Notes: generated from the letters alone by a model not told the origin. Numbered from the stretch's first letter, positions 45,691 through 58,379 are shown. The stretch is 64,000 bases of DNA from Candidula unifasciata (GCA_905116865.2 CAJHNH020004668.1:164877-228876); one strand, 5' to 3'. Translations and numbers: made by a program.

Positions 45691-46549
45691 CCCCCCCCCA
45701 ATTAATATGCTGTGACATCCATACTGGGGAGAAGCCAATACAGCTTTCGGCGAAAAGGGGGTGGGGGTGGGGGGGGGGGGGGGGTTCTCCTCTGTGATAC
45801 ATATTTTCTAGGCAAAACAAAGAAAAGACGCTATGGGGCATAATCCTAGTTTAAGAGCATAATAATAATTATAGTCCGCTGAACAAAAATATAATATAGT
45901 ATATAATATATATATTGTAAAAACAACTATTTTTAAAGAGAATGTTTACACATGGTTTAAGGAGATAACACGAACCACCTCCTTTACAAAGATATTTGGG
46001 GTCGTCAGAGGGGGGGGGGGAATTCAGGGGTCTGAGCCCTCAAGTAGCGGCGCCTATGCAGTATTACGGGCAACAGCTTTGCTTTTGCGGTGACCCCTCT
46101 GACCTCTCTCATAACTGTTGTGTGGTAGTCCCCAGGGTGAAGAGCCCTTTTGATAAATTGTTCTTGCCTAACAAAACTATATTGTAAATGAGTATTATCA
46201 AAGTTATGTATACTCAGCTCTTCTGTATTGTTCATAAATCTGGATAATGAACAAGCAACTCGAAAATCAAATTAGTCACTGGAAATATAAAAGAAAAAAG
46301 GCAGTATTTCCTGGGGGGAAAAAACATCAGAGACAGAGGTTATGAAGAAGGGATTGAAAGGATCTGGAACGTCCTGTAAAGGATACGCAACTGACATTTT
46401 AACTACTGTTGTTGGTCTCATAATTTCTGGTCTTTTTGGGACATGCAGAGTTTTCGTTATTCTCGTAATTTCACTTTCCCCCTTTCTGTCATTGCCAAGT
46501 CCTGATTTGGTTAGGAAATATAACAGAATTCTCCAACAAATATTAATTA

Positions 46550-46760
46550 TAATGTGCAGAACCAACCCTAACATGTTTTGGCTGTTGTGGTTTCTCTAGG
46601 CAACACGTACGTTCAGATGTTTGTCATTTCTTTTTGAACCGTCAACTCTCAGTAGCACCATCGAATCCAGCACAAGACGTTTCTGCCTTCCAAAATCAAA
46701 AGCAGCTTGATCAACCCGGCACTCCGACATTAGAAAGCACATTGTAACAACCAAAGCCAT
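46550..46760 (-). mobile_element. SINE-E in duplicated segment B
   Basis: Counterpart of 20588-20790. It carries several one-base indels relative to copy A (for example ttctgccttccaaaatc against ttctgcttccaaatc), some of which may be assembly errors near the gap. Confidence 0.65.
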
Positions 46761-47269
46761 ATATGCCGATAGCACACGGCCGATTCATTTGAAAATGACA
46801 AATTAAATGGTTCTCGACTATTTATCTTAGCTGCTAATCTACAGTATAACTACAGGAATGGTGTACAGACGAAGACAGGAGTGAAGGAGAGGTCAACTAT
46901 GCATACGACGGACAGACATGATAGCAAAAGTTCCTTATATCCCAGTATACGAAGCTACAGGGAGGCATCGTCTACAAGCAGTTTATACTTCATATGAATA
47001 CAGCGAATATGACGAGTGGATCAAGAGTGATATTATGAAACATTAGTCTGGATCTGTTAACGCCTTTCACAAAAAAAACCCTAGACATGCTAGTGTTCGT
47101 GTATAACTCGCTGCGGGCGGGTTTAGATATAAAAGAGACCGTCCTCTGACCTTTAGAACAGTGGTACGAGAGCTACACTGTAGTAAAAAGATTATGTCTC
47201 TCCATTTAATATATTCAGGGACTTGGCCGTCACACGACATGCACCAATCCCAAAACAAAGGGAAAAGGG

Positions 47270-48086
47270 NNNNNNNNNNNNNNNNNNNNNNNNNNNNNNN
47301 NNNNNNNNNNNNNNNNNNNNNNNNNNNNNNNNNNNNNNNNNNNNNNNNNNNNNNNNNNNNNNNNNNNNNNNNNNNNNNNNNNNNNNNNNNNNNNNNNNNN
47401 NNNNNNNNNNNNNNNNNNNNNNNNNNNNNNNNNNNNNNNNNNNNNNNNNNNNNNNNNNNNNNNNNNNNNNNNNNNNNNNNNNNNNNNNNNNNNNNNNNNN
47501 NNNNNNNNNNNNNNNNNNNNNNNNNNNNNNNNNNNNNNNNNNNNNNNNNNNNNNNNNNNNNNNNNNNNNNNNNNNNNNNNNNNNNNNNNNNNNNNNNNNN
47601 NNNNNNNNNNNNNNNNNNNNNNNNNNNNNNNNNNNNNNNNNNNNNNNNNNNNNNNNNNNNNNNNNNNNNNNNNNNNNNNNNNNNNNNNNNNNNNNNNNNN
47701 NNNNNNNNNNNNNNNNNNNNNNNNNNNNNNNNNNNNNNNNNNNNNNNNNNNNNNNNNNNNNNNNNNNNNNNNNNNNNNNNNNNNNNNNNNNNNNNNNNNN
47801 NNNNNNNNNNNNNNNNNNNNNNNNNNNNNNNNNNNNNNNNNNNNNNNNNNNNNNNNNNNNNNNNNNNNNNNNNNNNNNNNNNNNNNNNNNNNNNNNNNNN
47901 NNNNNNNNNNNNNNNNNNNNNNNNNNNNNNNNNNNNNNNNNNNNNNNNNNNNNNNNNNNNNNNNNNNNNNNNNNNNNNNNNNNNNNNNNNNNNNNNNNNN
48001 NNNNNNNNNNNNNNNNNNNNNNNNNNNNNNNNNNNNNNNNNNNNNNNNNNNNNNNNNNNNNNNNNNNNNNNNNNNNNNNNNNNNNN
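47270..48086. other. Assembly gap, 817 N
   Basis: An unbroken run of N. It interrupts the duplicated segment just where its right end would lie, as expected when an assembler fails between near-identical copies. Open frames drawn across it are meaningless. Confidence 0.99.
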
Positions 48087-48650
48087 GCTAAAACATCGTA
48101 TATGGTGCACATAAACTTGGTCACAATTATAACTCGAAAAGTTTCCCCTCTGGCGATGCTGGTTGTTTGTGGCGAAATTTTTTTTTTTTTTTTTTTTTTT
48201 ACAAAGTCAACCAAGCCAAATCAGCCACATGAGCATAGAGACATCAGTTGGTCCTTCGGCTCTTTCAATTTCACTACGTTTCATACCAGATGTCTAACGG
48301 TAACGATTGTCTAGAGGAATGTAGCATAAGTCAATAAAGTTAACAGATACGGCACATAAACATGTTGTGTGAAACATCGACTACGTGACAGATTTTAATA
48401 ATTGACCAGATTTCAATAATATGCTCAAGATCAGATCTTGCGTTACGCAGTTTACTTGGACAGTATATGCACGGTGAATTTTTTTTTTATTAAACAAAAA
48501 GTATTTTTAAGTACCAAACAATTTACCATACATTTCTGGGGTCATATGAAACATAATGGGATGTTCTTTATATCCGAATTGTTAATTTTTACTACTGCGG
48601 TCCCATTATCTCTCTAATGAACTCCTTAATATCTTAGACTTCATTACTTT
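48087..48650. other. No recognisable gene
   Basis: AT-rich sequence with T runs at 48178-48200 and 48480-48488. No domain or repeat copy was recognised. Confidence 0.5.
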
Positions 48651-48654
48651 TGAC

Positions 48655-48905
48655 TGACTGACTTTCTACCCCACCAGGACATCACACAAGCGATAAACAC
48701 CCGATGACACAATGTGCCACCATGTGGATGAGGATCACCATGGAGAGGTCCCAGAAACCGCGTTCAACCAATTGGCCATATTTATGGCCTGGCTATATTG
48801 AGGCCCCTGGCAAAAGCCAGGGTGGGGCTTCAAATAACACAAAATTTCATCAAGAGCCAGGGTAGGTCTTCAAATAACGAACAATTTCATCCTAAAAAAG
48901 GACGG
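48655..48905 (+). mobile_element. Element C with internal partial duplication
   Basis: The copy is full length from gactgactttctacccc to the terminal aaaaaaggacggg. The last third (agccagggtggggcttcaaa) is repeated once as agccagggtaggtcttcaaa, lengthening this copy by about 45 bases. It lies 140 bases beyond the galactosyltransferase stop codon. Confidence 0.83.
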
Positions 48906-48927
48906 GATTTATATCACTTTTTGGTAA

Positions 48928-48933
48928 TTTATT
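48928..48933 (-). terminator. Possible polyadenylation signal of the galactosyltransferase gene
   Basis: AATAAA on the - strand (tttatt on +), about 114 bases after the stop codon. Its position is reasonable, but AT-rich sequence makes chance occurrence possible. Confidence 0.45.
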
Positions 48934-49046
48934 ACTTTTAGGCTCAACTCCTTGTGATAGTAGGAGTTAAAGAAACCACTGCTTGAGACCGAAAAATAGC
49001 ATCCAAACCTCAAGATTTGTCTCTGGATAAAATCCGTGCGCGGTGT

Positions 49047-50045
49047 CTACCACGCCCAATGCTTGAAAACAAAATCCGGATCAGCCAGTAGAGGTACCTG
49101 CACTTTTTGAGCACAAATAGCTGTAATGAACACATCATCTAACCATAAGGGTTTCATTCTAAGTGCAGCTTGATATAGAAGTTTTACAGTCGTCATCGGA
49201 TAGCCCAACAATCCTCCAAGAACGAAAGGTGGTAACGTCGAATAGGGATATTCTTCCTGCGATAAGAAATACTTATTTTCTTTCCGCCGAATAGGCTCCC
49301 ACCCAGAAACAACTTGTCCTAAAATAAAGTCACTAAATTCATTGCTCATTCGATCGAGCGCAGCTACAAGTTTTTCTGGGTTAACTTGCACGTCGTCGTC
49401 GGTTCTGATGACGTACTTAGCCCGTCCACAGAAATTCGATGCCCATTTTAACATGGAAACAGCTTTCAGGCGCATGTTTCTGTAGGAGTCTTCAAACCCA
49501 TCTTGGACTATATCGTTGTACTTTATAACTTCTTCATTGATTTTCTGTTGTATGTCTTCGTCAGTTGCGTTAGACTGTGATCTTCCAAGGAAGAAGAGAA
49601 GTTTGGCTTGGTTGTTTGAGTCATGTATGTAACTTGCCCGACTGCCTTTCCTGACTTTGTCCCGATTCTCGAAATTAGTTGGAGCTGAAGGTATAACAAA
49701 CAAAACAGTAATTTTTTCTGATGAGCATGTCTTTATCGGATTGTGTATGTAGGAAAAGTTATGATTGTTTATAATTTCTTGGGACAGGAATGCTATTATT
49801 TTCTTTTGTAGTTCCAGCTGAAGTGTTAGATTGCGTTTCAGCCTGTGTAGAGTTGCAAATTGTTGATCTCGTAGATCTTGGGGAGATCCTTGAAGGCCGG
49901 GGTTTGAGGCATGTTTAACGTCAGATGAAGTGGACACTGGAGAACCTTTGGTGGAGTGTAACCTAATTAAGTGTAAAATCATAACTACGTTGATAACACT
50001 CGTTACAACCAGAACAGTCAATACGACGGACCTTCGTGCGGTCAT
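49047..50045 (-). CDS. Beta-1,3-galactosyltransferase-like protein (GT31)
   Basis: 332 residues, intact in one exon. The start ACCATGA fits a good initiation context. Residues 7-28 are a single hydrophobic segment after a short basic tail, the topology of a Golgi type II glycosyltransferase. A stem follows (about 30-110, with N-glycosylation sites at N72 and N96). The catalytic part has the GT31 landmarks in order: FVIPSAPTNFENRDKVRKGS (112-135), LLFFLGRS (149-156), QDGFEDSYRNMRLKAVSMLKW (181-201), YVIRTDDDVQVN (211-222, the metal-binding DDD), PPFVLGGLLGYP (272-283) and LDDVFITAICAQKV (302-315, normally EDV). It would transfer a hexose from a UDP-sugar to glycoprotein or glycolipid acceptors; donor and acceptor cannot be told from sequence. 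The C-terminus is short but ends normally. No neighbours share the pathway. Confidence 0.9.
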   Translation of the reverse strand: MTARRSVVLTVLVVTSVINVVMILHLIRLHSTKGSPVSTSSDVKHASNPGLQGSPQDLRDQQFATLHRLKRNLTLQLELQKKIIAFLSQEIINNHNFSYIHNPIKTCSSEKITVLFVIPSAPTNFENRDKVRKGSRASYIHDSNNQAKLLFFLGRSQSNATDEDIQQKINEEVIKYNDIVQDGFEDSYRNMRLKAVSMLKWASNFCGRAKYVIRTDDDVQVNPEKLVAALDRMSNEFSDFILGQVVSGWEPIRRKENKYFLSQEEYPYSTLPPFVLGGLLGYPMTTVKLLYQAALRMKPLWLDDVFITAICAQKVQVPLLADPDFVFKHWAW

Positions 50046-52000
50046 GGTTAAAGCTGAGAGTTCCGTGTGACGTTCTTATGACGGATGAGGGTGTTGAGCG
50101 CTTGATGCAAGTAGATGTTCTCTTACGGGTGGATTGATACCTACAATACATGGATGACCTCAGGCTGAAAATAAATATGCGTGAGTTTAAACATTATACA
50201 CTGTTTGGTTAAATACATAGGTATTTGTTTCATATGACTTAAAAATAAATTATCCCATCTTCTTCTTTGCGTTTGCTTTCGTATGCTCTGATAAGACCAT
50301 CAGGTGGGTTGCCCCTATGAACTCGCATGTCAGTAGCAGGTCCTTCGTGGTTTCCCATAGCTTGCTCTACACACCTTGCTCTTGAGGCCAGGTGTTTATC
50401 CTGCGCAGATCTACCATTAATAGTTTGGGGTGGATCTCTTCGAGGCTCGGAATCCGGCGCTGTTCCCGCCTGGCAGTAGTCCACAGAAGCAGCCCCATAA
50501 CTGTGTATCTAAGCACACCCATTAACCGTAGATTGCGTTGTTGTCCGTTTCCATTTCTGGGTGCCTACGCCATTCAGGCCGACATGTCCGTCTTCTGTGG
50601 GGGAAGTTACGAAGTCTTCCTATCGTGTCCTAGCTCGTCCAAACACTGCCTGCCCGAGATCAGAGGTTGTGAGAGTTTTCCTTCTCTGTCTCTGATTATC
50701 CAGGGTGGGCTCCCTGGGTGTGACCGTGGTGGGGATCGGGACATGTCCCCGCGCTGGTAGGACCACTATCGGCCGCGTACTATCGGGGTGACACTCCACT
50801 GAGGGTTTCTGTCTGGCTTACCCCAGCCACAGCCTGGTATTTTACCCCTTCAGGCATCAGGCGTCCATTTAGTTAGCGATGATGAAGAAGAAGTAATCCC
50901 ACAAACATACACACACACACACACACAAATTTATCTATGCGTTGCTGTGTTGCTTTAACTGCCTTCTCCTATCTAAAATCGTAAACTAAAAGGATATGCA
51001 AGATCTATACTGTCCAGTCACCTCTAAAGAAGTCATGTTACGATGTAAGCACATCGTGATTCAGTGTAGCTCATCAGACTGGGGCTACCTGGTAATGTTT
51101 ACCGAGATGTTTTAGTTATCTCATTGACAGCAAAAGTCTGGTAGTCTGGTAGTCTTAGTTTCGGGTTCATAGCAAACGGGTCGCCCCATCTTTGCTCCGC
51201 TCCTGTGCCAGCGAAAAACACCCAGAATGTTTATCACAGTCCCTTGTGGAAAGATTGACAGACTGCTGTCTCAGCATATCTAGCATACACTCGCATTAAC
51301 GCATATGGTAGCCATCCGAAGTGCTAACACAAACAGTCCAACATTAGAAATGTAGTTCATCATTGATGATAGCAGAACTTGTCGCCAACAGATCAGCAGT
51401 TGCCCGCGTGATCAATTTTAATACGGGTCCCGCCAGCATTGCACGACCGGCATCGCGCCATTTTCTGAATCTACAATTCACACCACGTTGGTCACAGTCG
51501 AAAAAACATTCCAAATGTAATCCGCAGCTCACAGGGTCACGCCATGCATTCAACTCAGAAGCTGGGGGACGAAACTATATCCAGTCTACAAATGGAGCAA
51601 AAATACTTCGGCCACCGTCCGGCAGAAGCAAAAAAATTTGACTCCGCTCCGAACAGCGCCGCTGTCTAGCGTCCATTTTAACCGGAAGTCGACAGCAAAA
51701 GGAAATCCAGTGCCTTTGCTGACGAAATCACTGAGTATCAGAGTTCAGCACAGACAGAGACCGACTTTAAGTTAGGCAAGAAGTGCTAATACGACACAAA
51801 ATGTCACTAAAAAGCTAGACGCACTAGGGCGACACTACTACAAAATCTTGCTTCGGTGATCAGATCAGCCACTACTCCTTAGAAAAACGTTTCATTGAAA
51901 GTTTTGATCTGTCCGGAAAGAATTACCATACAATACATCTGCATTTTATTTTATTTTATTTTATTTTTTTAATTTATTTGAATTATTTTATTTCTTCCTA
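50046..52000. other. No recognisable gene
   Basis: Includes the probable galactosyltransferase 5' leader (50046 to about 50160). A GC-richer stretch at 50250-50880 ends in gatgatgaagaagaag, which resembles a LINE 3' tail, but no protein match was seen. A short (AC)n lies at 50908-50928 and (TTTTA)n at 51945-51965. The + strand frame at 50392-50760 is not convincing. Confidence 0.45.
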
Positions 52001-52235
52001 GGGGGCAGCCGTGGTGTAGCGGCTAGCGCTCGTCTGCAGATCTGAAGGCAGCTGGTTCAGGTCCAATTATTTATTTTTTAAATAACCTTCGCTCGCAGGT
52101 CGACCCAGATTTAAATAGGTACCAGCTAAAATCATGGTAAGAAAAGGTGAACGCATTGACCACGTTATCCATCGAATGCTGACTGGTCTATAAAAATATG
52201 AGTCCAACCTTTTTTTGCCCGATTCACTACTAGCC
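52001..52235 (+). mobile_element. SINE-A, full length
   Basis: The head gcagccgtggtgtagcggct and the B-box-like gctggttcaggtcc are the clearest in the family. The body cgctcgcaggtcgacccaga and the tail gctgactggtctataaaaat follow. Confidence 0.86.
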
Positions 52236-52727
52236 TGTAAAGAGACCATCACAATTTTACATCTGTACCTGTCTTTTCTTTTTTTTTTCAAAACCTCTCT
52301 CATTTTGATTTGCAATATAGCCCTTTATGTCCATATCCACCCCCACCCCCACCCCACTCCAACCCCATTATATATTTCTTGATTCATGCTGACCTTCGTT
52401 GTTTAGAAGCGTTGTTGTCTTTTCTGTTTTCCAGTCATAGTTTATGTTGTATTTAGTAGTCTGTTGATAAAGACTTTGGTCGACGTGTTCAGTTGTATTT
52501 TCGTAAGCCTTTTCCATTCCATCGGATGAGCTTTCTGGTCACAATTTATGTTGTATTAGGTACTTCTCATCAGCTTGTCTCCTGTCACCATCTTGTAATC
52601 TCGTAATATGGCAATCTTAGTATTCAGGTAATATGGTATTCTTAGTATTCTGGTAATCTTAGCTTCAGCTTCATAGCAAAGGGTCACTATCACAGAAGGC
52701 CACCATAAAATGGCAAGAGAAAAAAAA
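52236..52727. other. No recognisable gene
   Basis: C-rich CCACCC repeats at 52335-52365. A phrase at about 52640-52690 (ggtaatcttagcttcagctt) resembles one near 51140-51175 (ggtagtcttagtttcgggtt), suggesting an undefined dispersed repeat. Confidence 0.4.
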
Positions 52728-53035
52728 AAGGTAAAGGTAAAGTAAGAAATGTGAACCAGCGTCATTACACACGGTTATAAACCATACGTGCTCTGCCACC
52801 AGTGCTGACAGCTGATAAGAAGCTTACAGCCTGTGTCGCCGTCCGGACGCAACTCAGTAGCAACAACGACGTTTCTTCATTTACCCAAGAGTGTTAACAC
52901 TGGTACCCATTACCTAGAGACTAAGTGAACCCCAGGAACCGTCTGGTTTCGAAGACCAGCCAAAAGCTGCAAAGAGTTGCAGCCGGATTTTATTGCCAGT
53001 CTCTTATTGACTCACTGCTGGCTGCGTGGATTTTT
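52728..53035 (-). mobile_element. SINE-H, diverged copy
   Basis: ggtaaaggtaaagtaagaaa marks the tail. Matching blocks cgtcattacacacggttata, cctgtgtcgccgtccg and ggtacccattacctagagac follow. The tRNA-like head at the right is degraded. Confidence 0.75.
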
Positions 53036-53225
53036 ATCAAGGTACGGGGCGTCGCAGGTCGACCCAACCTAAAATGGGTACTAAGGTGTATGTCCAGTGG
53101 AAGTAAAGACGGCCAGCCTAATGCTGACCACATTACCCACCTAGTGCCGATTGGTCAGTAAAAATATGGGTGCTCTTCCCATATGCCCAATGCGCCTAAA
53201 GCGTGAAAAAGGATCTTGGCCTTTT
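53036..53225 (+). mobile_element. SINE-A fragment
   Basis: tcgcaggtcgacccaaccta, gtaaagacggccagccta, ctagtgccgattggtcagta and cgcctaaagcgtg match SINE-A from the centre to the tail. The tRNA head is missing and SINE-H abuts directly. Confidence 0.75.
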
Positions 53226-53936
53226 TTTTTTCACTTACTCCTATCGACTGCGCTAATGTGACCCCTAAGGCAAGAGAAATAGAGAAAACAACGACACTGG
53301 GCTAAGTAAGGATGATGCTGTTGATATTATAGCCCATATTTCTTCTGTTCAGGGGAAAACAACCATTTATTTGTGCCATTAGTGAAAATCGATTCCTAGT
53401 CTTCAGTTTCAAGTAATATCTAACCATTCCCCCTTTAATATTTTCCAGTCGATACGGTTCCATTTCCGTTACGTAAATGCAGTCACCGGCTTTTACGAAG
53501 TGGGCCGGTTATTTTAAAATGTCCATTACTAAGGCAGAGATCAATATCTCTCAATTGACATTTCAAATTAGCTGTTCGATTGTTATTGAAAGTTGCAGCG
53601 ATGTGGCGAGTATAAAGGGACGAAAACAGTATGCTTAAAGCATCTATGTTGCCATGTCTAAAGAGCCAATATCTCAACATATTTTTCACAGAACGTCGCT
53701 TTCGTTACAGTACGCTTGAAATTATCTCTGTATCTAGTCAATTCCCCAGCCCTGTGTGCTTTTATAGCCAGTGTATCTTCAATGTCCTTATCCATCTGCT
53801 AAAAGGTCGGCCTCTGTCTCACTTTCCAGGGACCGCCCCTGCCATCGCTAGTTCCAGGCTATCATGATATTTAACATTGCTAGAATAGTTCCACTTTTGA
53901 GACAGAAAGCTGTTAATAAGCCAAGTCTCATTGATC
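53226..53936. other. No recognisable gene
   Basis: No domain, repeat copy or RNA gene recognised. Confidence 0.5.
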
Positions 53937-54180
53937 TTCACCCAGATCATCTGAGATATCAATGTTAAATTTCCTCTTGGTCAATGCTACTTTAAGAACT
54001 GTTCTACAAAATTGAAACCACAAGCACGCAAACTCCTCGGCTACATGTTGCAACAGCACCTGGTACTTGCTAGAGATGGTAACTAAAAACTGTTCTTTGA
54101 CTTCTGTATTCCGGAGATATCCTACATTACTTCGGATTATATGAATATAAGATGTTATAGATGTGGAATTTCCGTCATTG
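53937..54180 (-). pseudogene. LINE endonuclease-to-RT linker fragment
   Basis: The - strand reads LRNTEVKEQFLVTISSKYQV, LLQHVAEEFACLWFQF and TVLKVALTKRKFNI. The pattern (V)xxxFxxxxxxRYxxL ... W ... F is typical of the stretch between the AP endonuclease and the reverse transcriptase in many animal LINEs. A G run sits at 54209-54223. Confidence 0.55.
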
Positions 54181-54267
54181 TCCTTTGTTTGGGGGAAAGT
54201 TTGGCCTGGGGGTGGGGGGGGGGGGACTGTTAATAGAATGCACACGCATTATATATCATCATAATCA

Positions 54268-54500
54268 TCAGGTGCCTTGCCGACTGGCGTGGACGATCAT
54301 ACCTTTCCATAATCCACGATCTCCTGCAGCATGTATCAGTTCGTGTACTGACACATCTCCATGCCATGCAACAAGACTGTCAAGAATCTTCTCTCGGTGT
54401 CTTCCTCTATCCCTCCTTTCACAGATCTCTCCAGTGGTCACAACATGTTCTATTTTACCTCTTCTCATAACATGGCCGAAAAATGATGACGGTCTCCTTC
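54268..54500 (-). pseudogene. LINE C-terminal tail fragment
   Basis: The - strand reads FGHVMRRGKIEHVVTTGEIC, ERRDRGRHREKILDSLVAWH, then AAGDRGLWKGMIVHASRQGT. This matches the tail block (RRGKLEHLVTTG...KRxRGxQREKxLD) common in invertebrate LINEs. No reverse transcriptase is attached. A further short piece of this tail lies at 59336-59410. Confidence 0.78.
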
Positions 54501-54985
54501 TGATTTCTGTGATAAGCTATATATATAAGGCAGTCGAGAAGTGCCAGTACAAACAGGCTGGTCCTATAGATGCAGTTTAACGTCGATGGGCGGCAGCAGG
54601 TACAGGAGAACTGATTGCATATTGCCTCACAAGGTTTTTAGAAGCAGGTTACTGGCCATTTCACAAGCCACATTGGGGCACGGTTGGAGAGAATCACAAC
54701 TGAAATTCGAGGCTCACTGTGTCGCGCCATGCCCTCACCTTAGCACTTGGACGACAGAACTATATTCTTTCAGTCTACATATGGAGGAAAATGCAACTGC
54801 TAACAATTGTCAGAAGCACAAACTTGCCAAGACTAAAAAAAAAAACAGTAATTCTGTTTTTCTGCATATCGACATGATGTAATTGGCGGAGAGGTGCAGA
54901 GTTGCAGCCATGCTAAAAACCACAACACACGGGCTACTCGTCCTTTTAATGGCGACGCAAAAGGAGGACAATAAGAAGGACGAAG
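54501..54985. other. No recognisable gene
   Basis: The open frames at 54541-54882 and the start of 54883-55503 have no recognised domain. Sequence near 54690-54760 (tggcgcc, gcatgccctc, gaggaaaatgc) resembles part of 51500-51600, so another undefined repeat may be present. Confidence 0.4.
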
Positions 54986-54994
54986 AAGAAAAAG

Positions 54995-55650
<656 letters not shown>

Positions 55651-55747
55651 GGTGGTGGTGGTAGAAGAAGAAGAAGTAGAAAACAAAAAGAAGATCGGTG
55701 TACACTTCTGAATAATGATCATTGATAAAACCATATTTCAAGACACA

Positions 55748-55978
55748 AGGTTAGTTGCGTATCCTTTACATGACGTTGCAGAACCAACCCCAACAGCCCC
55801 TGGCTGTTGTGTGGTTTTTCTAGGCAAATTTACGTCCAGTAGTTTGCCACAACTCCTGGACGGTCGGCTTTCTTGATACCACTGTCGAAACCAACGCAAG
55901 GCGCATGGTCCGCCGCTGGGATCGAACACGGCATCCCGGCATTACGAAGCGTTTGCATCGATTTAGCCACAGAGCCGA
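55748..55978 (-). mobile_element. SINE-E copy
   Basis: Close to the copy at 29603: tgcgtatcctttacatgacg, ggctgttgtgtggttttt, ccagtagtttgcc, cgctgggatcgaac (B box decayed by one base) and gtttgcatcgatttagccac. Confidence 0.82.
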
Positions 55979-56109
55979 CATTTCAAGACACACGACTGTG
56001 AAATTTCAGCTTTGGCTACTACAGTATGTTTTTTCAACAAAACTTCTCCTTCTTCTTCTCTTCCACCTTTTACCTCATCGAAGTGTCGAGGGGGGGGGGT
56101 GGATGTAAT

Positions 56110-57125
56110 GTTCGGTGATGAGCTCTGTCAAGAGCACTATTAAGACTGATGTTCATTTCTGAATACTGTTCTTAATGCCATCACTCCATATTTTCCGAGA
56201 TCTTCCACTCGCTCTATACCCATGGTAACGTTTTAATTTGGCTCGCTGTGGCGGATAGTACAAGGGCATTGTTGTTAGGTGTCCAGACCACCTTATTTGT
56301 TGTTCTTTGATTACCTGTAAGACTTGGCTTTATTCCTAGCATTCGTCTGATTTCATGATTTCGTATTCTGCCTTTCCTTGAAACACCTTCAGCTCTTCTA
56401 CGGCATTTAATCTCTGTTGTCACAATTTTACGTTCATTGAAGGATGTAAGTGTCTACGTTTGGCATTGATAGCATAGTGTTGGCCAAAAAAAAAGTTCTG
56501 ATAAGATTCACCGAGGTATCTGCTTGTGTGTCAACAGGGGAGATAGTTGACCCATTACTTGGTTAGCTTTGGCACATCTGGAGCTAATTTATCTGTCCAG
56601 TTTTCCGTCGTATGTAAAAATTGCTCCCAAATACTTAAATTCCTCAGGTTGTCTTAAGGTGTTGTTTTTTAATTTAATTTCTAAATTATCTTTATGTTTC
56701 CTTATCATCATTGTCTCTGTCTTCGTAGTGTTTATTTTCATATTATATTCCTCCCCTTTGTTACTAATTTGATTTAGGTGGTTCTGTAGGCATTCCGTAT
56801 TTTCTACTAAGAGAACCTGGTCGTCGGCGAAGTGTAATTCTGTAATATCTTCTTCATGATTAAAGTTTGTTTCGCTACATATGGGATCCATGTATGTTAT
56901 AAAAAAAAAAAAGCGGCGATAGTACACAGCCCTGAGGCACACCAGAGTTCACTATAAAAGTTCTTGACAACCCTGCCTTCGATCTTGTGCAGAATTTACT
57001 GCGTGTGTACAGGCTTTTGCAAATATTGATGAGATGATTGCTGATTCCCTTTTCCCCAGACATTCCCAGAACATATTCATGTCGACTCAATCAAAGGCTT
57101 TTTCTTGGTCTTTGAATGTCAACAA
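56110..57125 (-). pseudogene. LINE reverse transcriptase, C-terminal half
   Basis: In transcription order: ISNHLINICKSLYTRSKF, motif B VNSGVPQGCVLSPLFF, motif C ELHFADDQVLLVENTEC (about 56805-56860), MKINTTKTETMMIRKHKD, FKYLGAIFTYDGK, then TTEIKCRRRAEGVSRKGRIR and NHEIRRMLGIKP. The order is that of an APE-type LINE ORF2 from motif B to the basic tail, and FADD is intact. An A run near 56905 and several stops break the frame. Confidence 0.84.
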
Positions 57126-57611
57126 ACATGTTTTATCATGTCCTATTGCCCTCTCTGATAGTTATCTCAATGTTTAAAAAAAAACTGAAAGCTACAATTT
57201 ACTTTCAGGTGTGTTTAACGACGGTCAAAACCAATGATTAAAAAGGCTTTATTGATATGAACAAAACATACCTGCAAACTACACGCAACCTTGCACTGTA
57301 TCCTTTACCACGTTGGTTTCTTGAATGGTGAAAACGTTTAAAATACGCTATGAAAAGATTTAATGAAAAGAAGTCAAACCACACGCAAATACACTGTCCT
57401 GTCTACACGTTGGTGACTGGTCCATTACAGGACTGGGTATCGAATACATCATTGCTACCGGAGTTACCGGAGGGAAACTCAGTGGTTCTCGTGCTGTGCA
57501 CATGATAGACCCACATGTGTTGATTAATACACAGTAGGCATAGAGCTTCTCTTTTTACTTTGTGTTTATTCATTAGATATTAAATCAAGTAAACAACTGT
57601 CCATTTTACAC
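57126..57611. other. No recognisable gene
   Basis: No domain, repeat copy or RNA gene recognised. Confidence 0.5.
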
Positions 57612-57841
57612 ACCATTGGCTCATCAGGCTAGATCCCTATGTCATAGAACTTGAAGAGTGATGTAGTCAACATAACGCCGGCCTGCTTTACTACCCATGA
57701 CTTTATATGGTACCCATTTAAGGCTGGGTTGATCTGGGAGCCAAGGTCATGTCTGAAAACAAAGGCATCTTCATGCGGATTTAAACCCATGACCTTCAAA
57801 TCCGCCGACGAGCTCTAACCGCTACACCACGGTGGCTCTCT
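57612..57841 (-). mobile_element. SINE-A, reverse orientation
   Basis: ggctagatccctatgtcata, acataacgccggcctgcttt and ggtacccatttaaggctggg match the family, and the head at the right (taaccgctacaccacggtgg) is well kept. The (TTC)n tract begins about 50 bases further on. Confidence 0.83.
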
Positions 57842-57892
57842 CAATTAGTATTTTTGTATTTTAAATTTGTTATCCCTTTCCTTGCCATTTTA

Positions 57893-57936
57893 CGCATGCT
57901 TCTTCCTCTTCTTCTTCCTCTGCTTCTTCTTCCTCT

Positions 57937-57968
<32 letters not shown>

Positions 57969-58379
57969 TTCTTCTTCTTCTTCTTCTTCTTCTTCTTCTT
58001 CTTCTTCTTCTTCTTCTTCTTCTTCGTCTTCTTCTTCTTCTTCTTCTGCTTCTTCTTCTTCTCCTTCTTCTTCTTCTTCTTCTTCTTCTTCTTCTTCTTC
58101 TTCTTCTTCTTCTTCTTCTTCTTCTTCTTCTTCTTCTTCTTCTTCTTCTTCTTCTTCTTCTTCTTCTTCTTCTTCTTCTACTACTTCTTCTTTTTTTCTT
58201 CTTCTTCTTCTTCTTATACTTCTTCTTTCTCTTCTTCTTCTTCTTCTTCTTTTTCTTCTTCTTCTTCTTCTTCTTCTTCTTCTTCTTCTTCTTCTTCTTC
58301 TTCTTCTTCTTCTTCTTCTTCTTCTTCTCTTCTTCTTTTTCTTCTTCTTCTCCTTCTCCTTCTTCCTCTTTTTCTCCTC

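Larger units (their letters stand above)
41523..47269. repeat. Large duplicated segment, copy B
   Basis: This is the counterpart of 14461-21300, truncated on the right by an assembly gap. It carries one RLE LINE (against two in copy A) and lacks the element C insertion. It has about 85 bases near 46410-46495 (ttggtctcataatttctgg onward) that copy A lacks. G runs differ in length from their copy A counterparts. Confidence 0.92.

Noticed and set aside
47067..48314. Open frames crossing the N gap
   Set aside because: Most of each frame is unknown bases; the flanks show no coding signal.
50250..50900. LINE 3' end
   Set aside because: The gatgatgaagaagaag ending is suggestive, but no conserved LINE protein motif is readable upstream.
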